This document shows, piece after piece, positions 12,311 through 12,321 of a stretch of 12,321 bases of DNA (positions within the stretch are counted from its first letter, which is position 1; each line of letters begins with the position of its first letter). The notes under the pieces are model-generated. The model worked only from the letters and a program-made list of their open reading frames with translations, did not search any database and had not been told where the DNA came from. This stretch comes from Elusimicrobia bacterium RBG_16_66_12 (GTDB lineage Bacteria; Elusimicrobiota; Elusimicrobia; UBA1565; UBA9628): NCBI GenBank assembly GCA_001800005.1, contig MGUL01000132.1:3990-16310 (forward strand). Reading direction: 5' to 3'. Both the position numbers and the translations under genes were made by a program.

Positions 12311-12321
12311 CTGTTCGAGGG

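Overview
The window looks like chromosomal DNA from a GC-rich, diderm (outer-membrane-bearing) bacterium. Every gene I can support is on the minus strand, so the text below runs from high to low coordinates. The signal-peptide-bearing barrel protein at 674-2053, with a terminal Phe, shows there is an outer membrane. Its mature N-terminus and its conserved segments (a TRVML/DWDLLDDVH stretch and a GRQFYGEPGDL stretch) resemble proteins I associate with Elusimicrobiota. That phylum is my best guess (about 0.6); Myxococcota/Desulfobacterota or another GC-rich lineage remain possible.

Region A (12310-7086) is a tight chain of core genes. It holds a spermidine-synthase-fold SAM enzyme (possibly cut by the window edge), the GTPase hflX, plsY and gpsA (two steps of phospholipid synthesis), a DUF151 bifunctional-nuclease-family protein, an HU/IHF-type DNA-bending protein, a MerR-type regulator, and two proline tRNAs (GGG, then CGG). 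A strong intrinsic terminator closes it. Gene junctions are overlaps of 4-26 nt or gaps under 30 nt, so one long transcript is likely. hflX appears to start at CTG inside a CTGA overlap with the upstream stop.

Region B (6971-5149) is a compact acyP - sigma factor - apt operon. The last junction is a TGATG stop/start overlap.

Region C (5116-2264) is accessory-like. It contains a DUF4143-type AAA ATPase with its own near-leaderless promoter and a palindrome over its start codon, a tRNA-Arg(CCT), a nucleotidyltransferase whose ATG lies only 10 nt after the tRNA, an overlapping 72-residue protein of unknown function, and a membrane-anchored TPR protein.

Region D (2216-1) contains a sigma-70-type promoter, a 5' UTR with two GC-rich hairpins, the porin and its terminator. 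Directly after that comes a consensus-like promoter that appears to make a leaderless mRNA for a second nucleotidyltransferase, which runs off the left edge.

Most of the window is ordinary housekeeping. The least explained parts are the two related nucleotidyltransferases, the small partner gene fused to a tRNA transcription unit, and promoters that abut start codons. No CRISPR array, insertion sequence, rRNA or origin is visible, and no stretch longer than about 200 bases lacks a gene.
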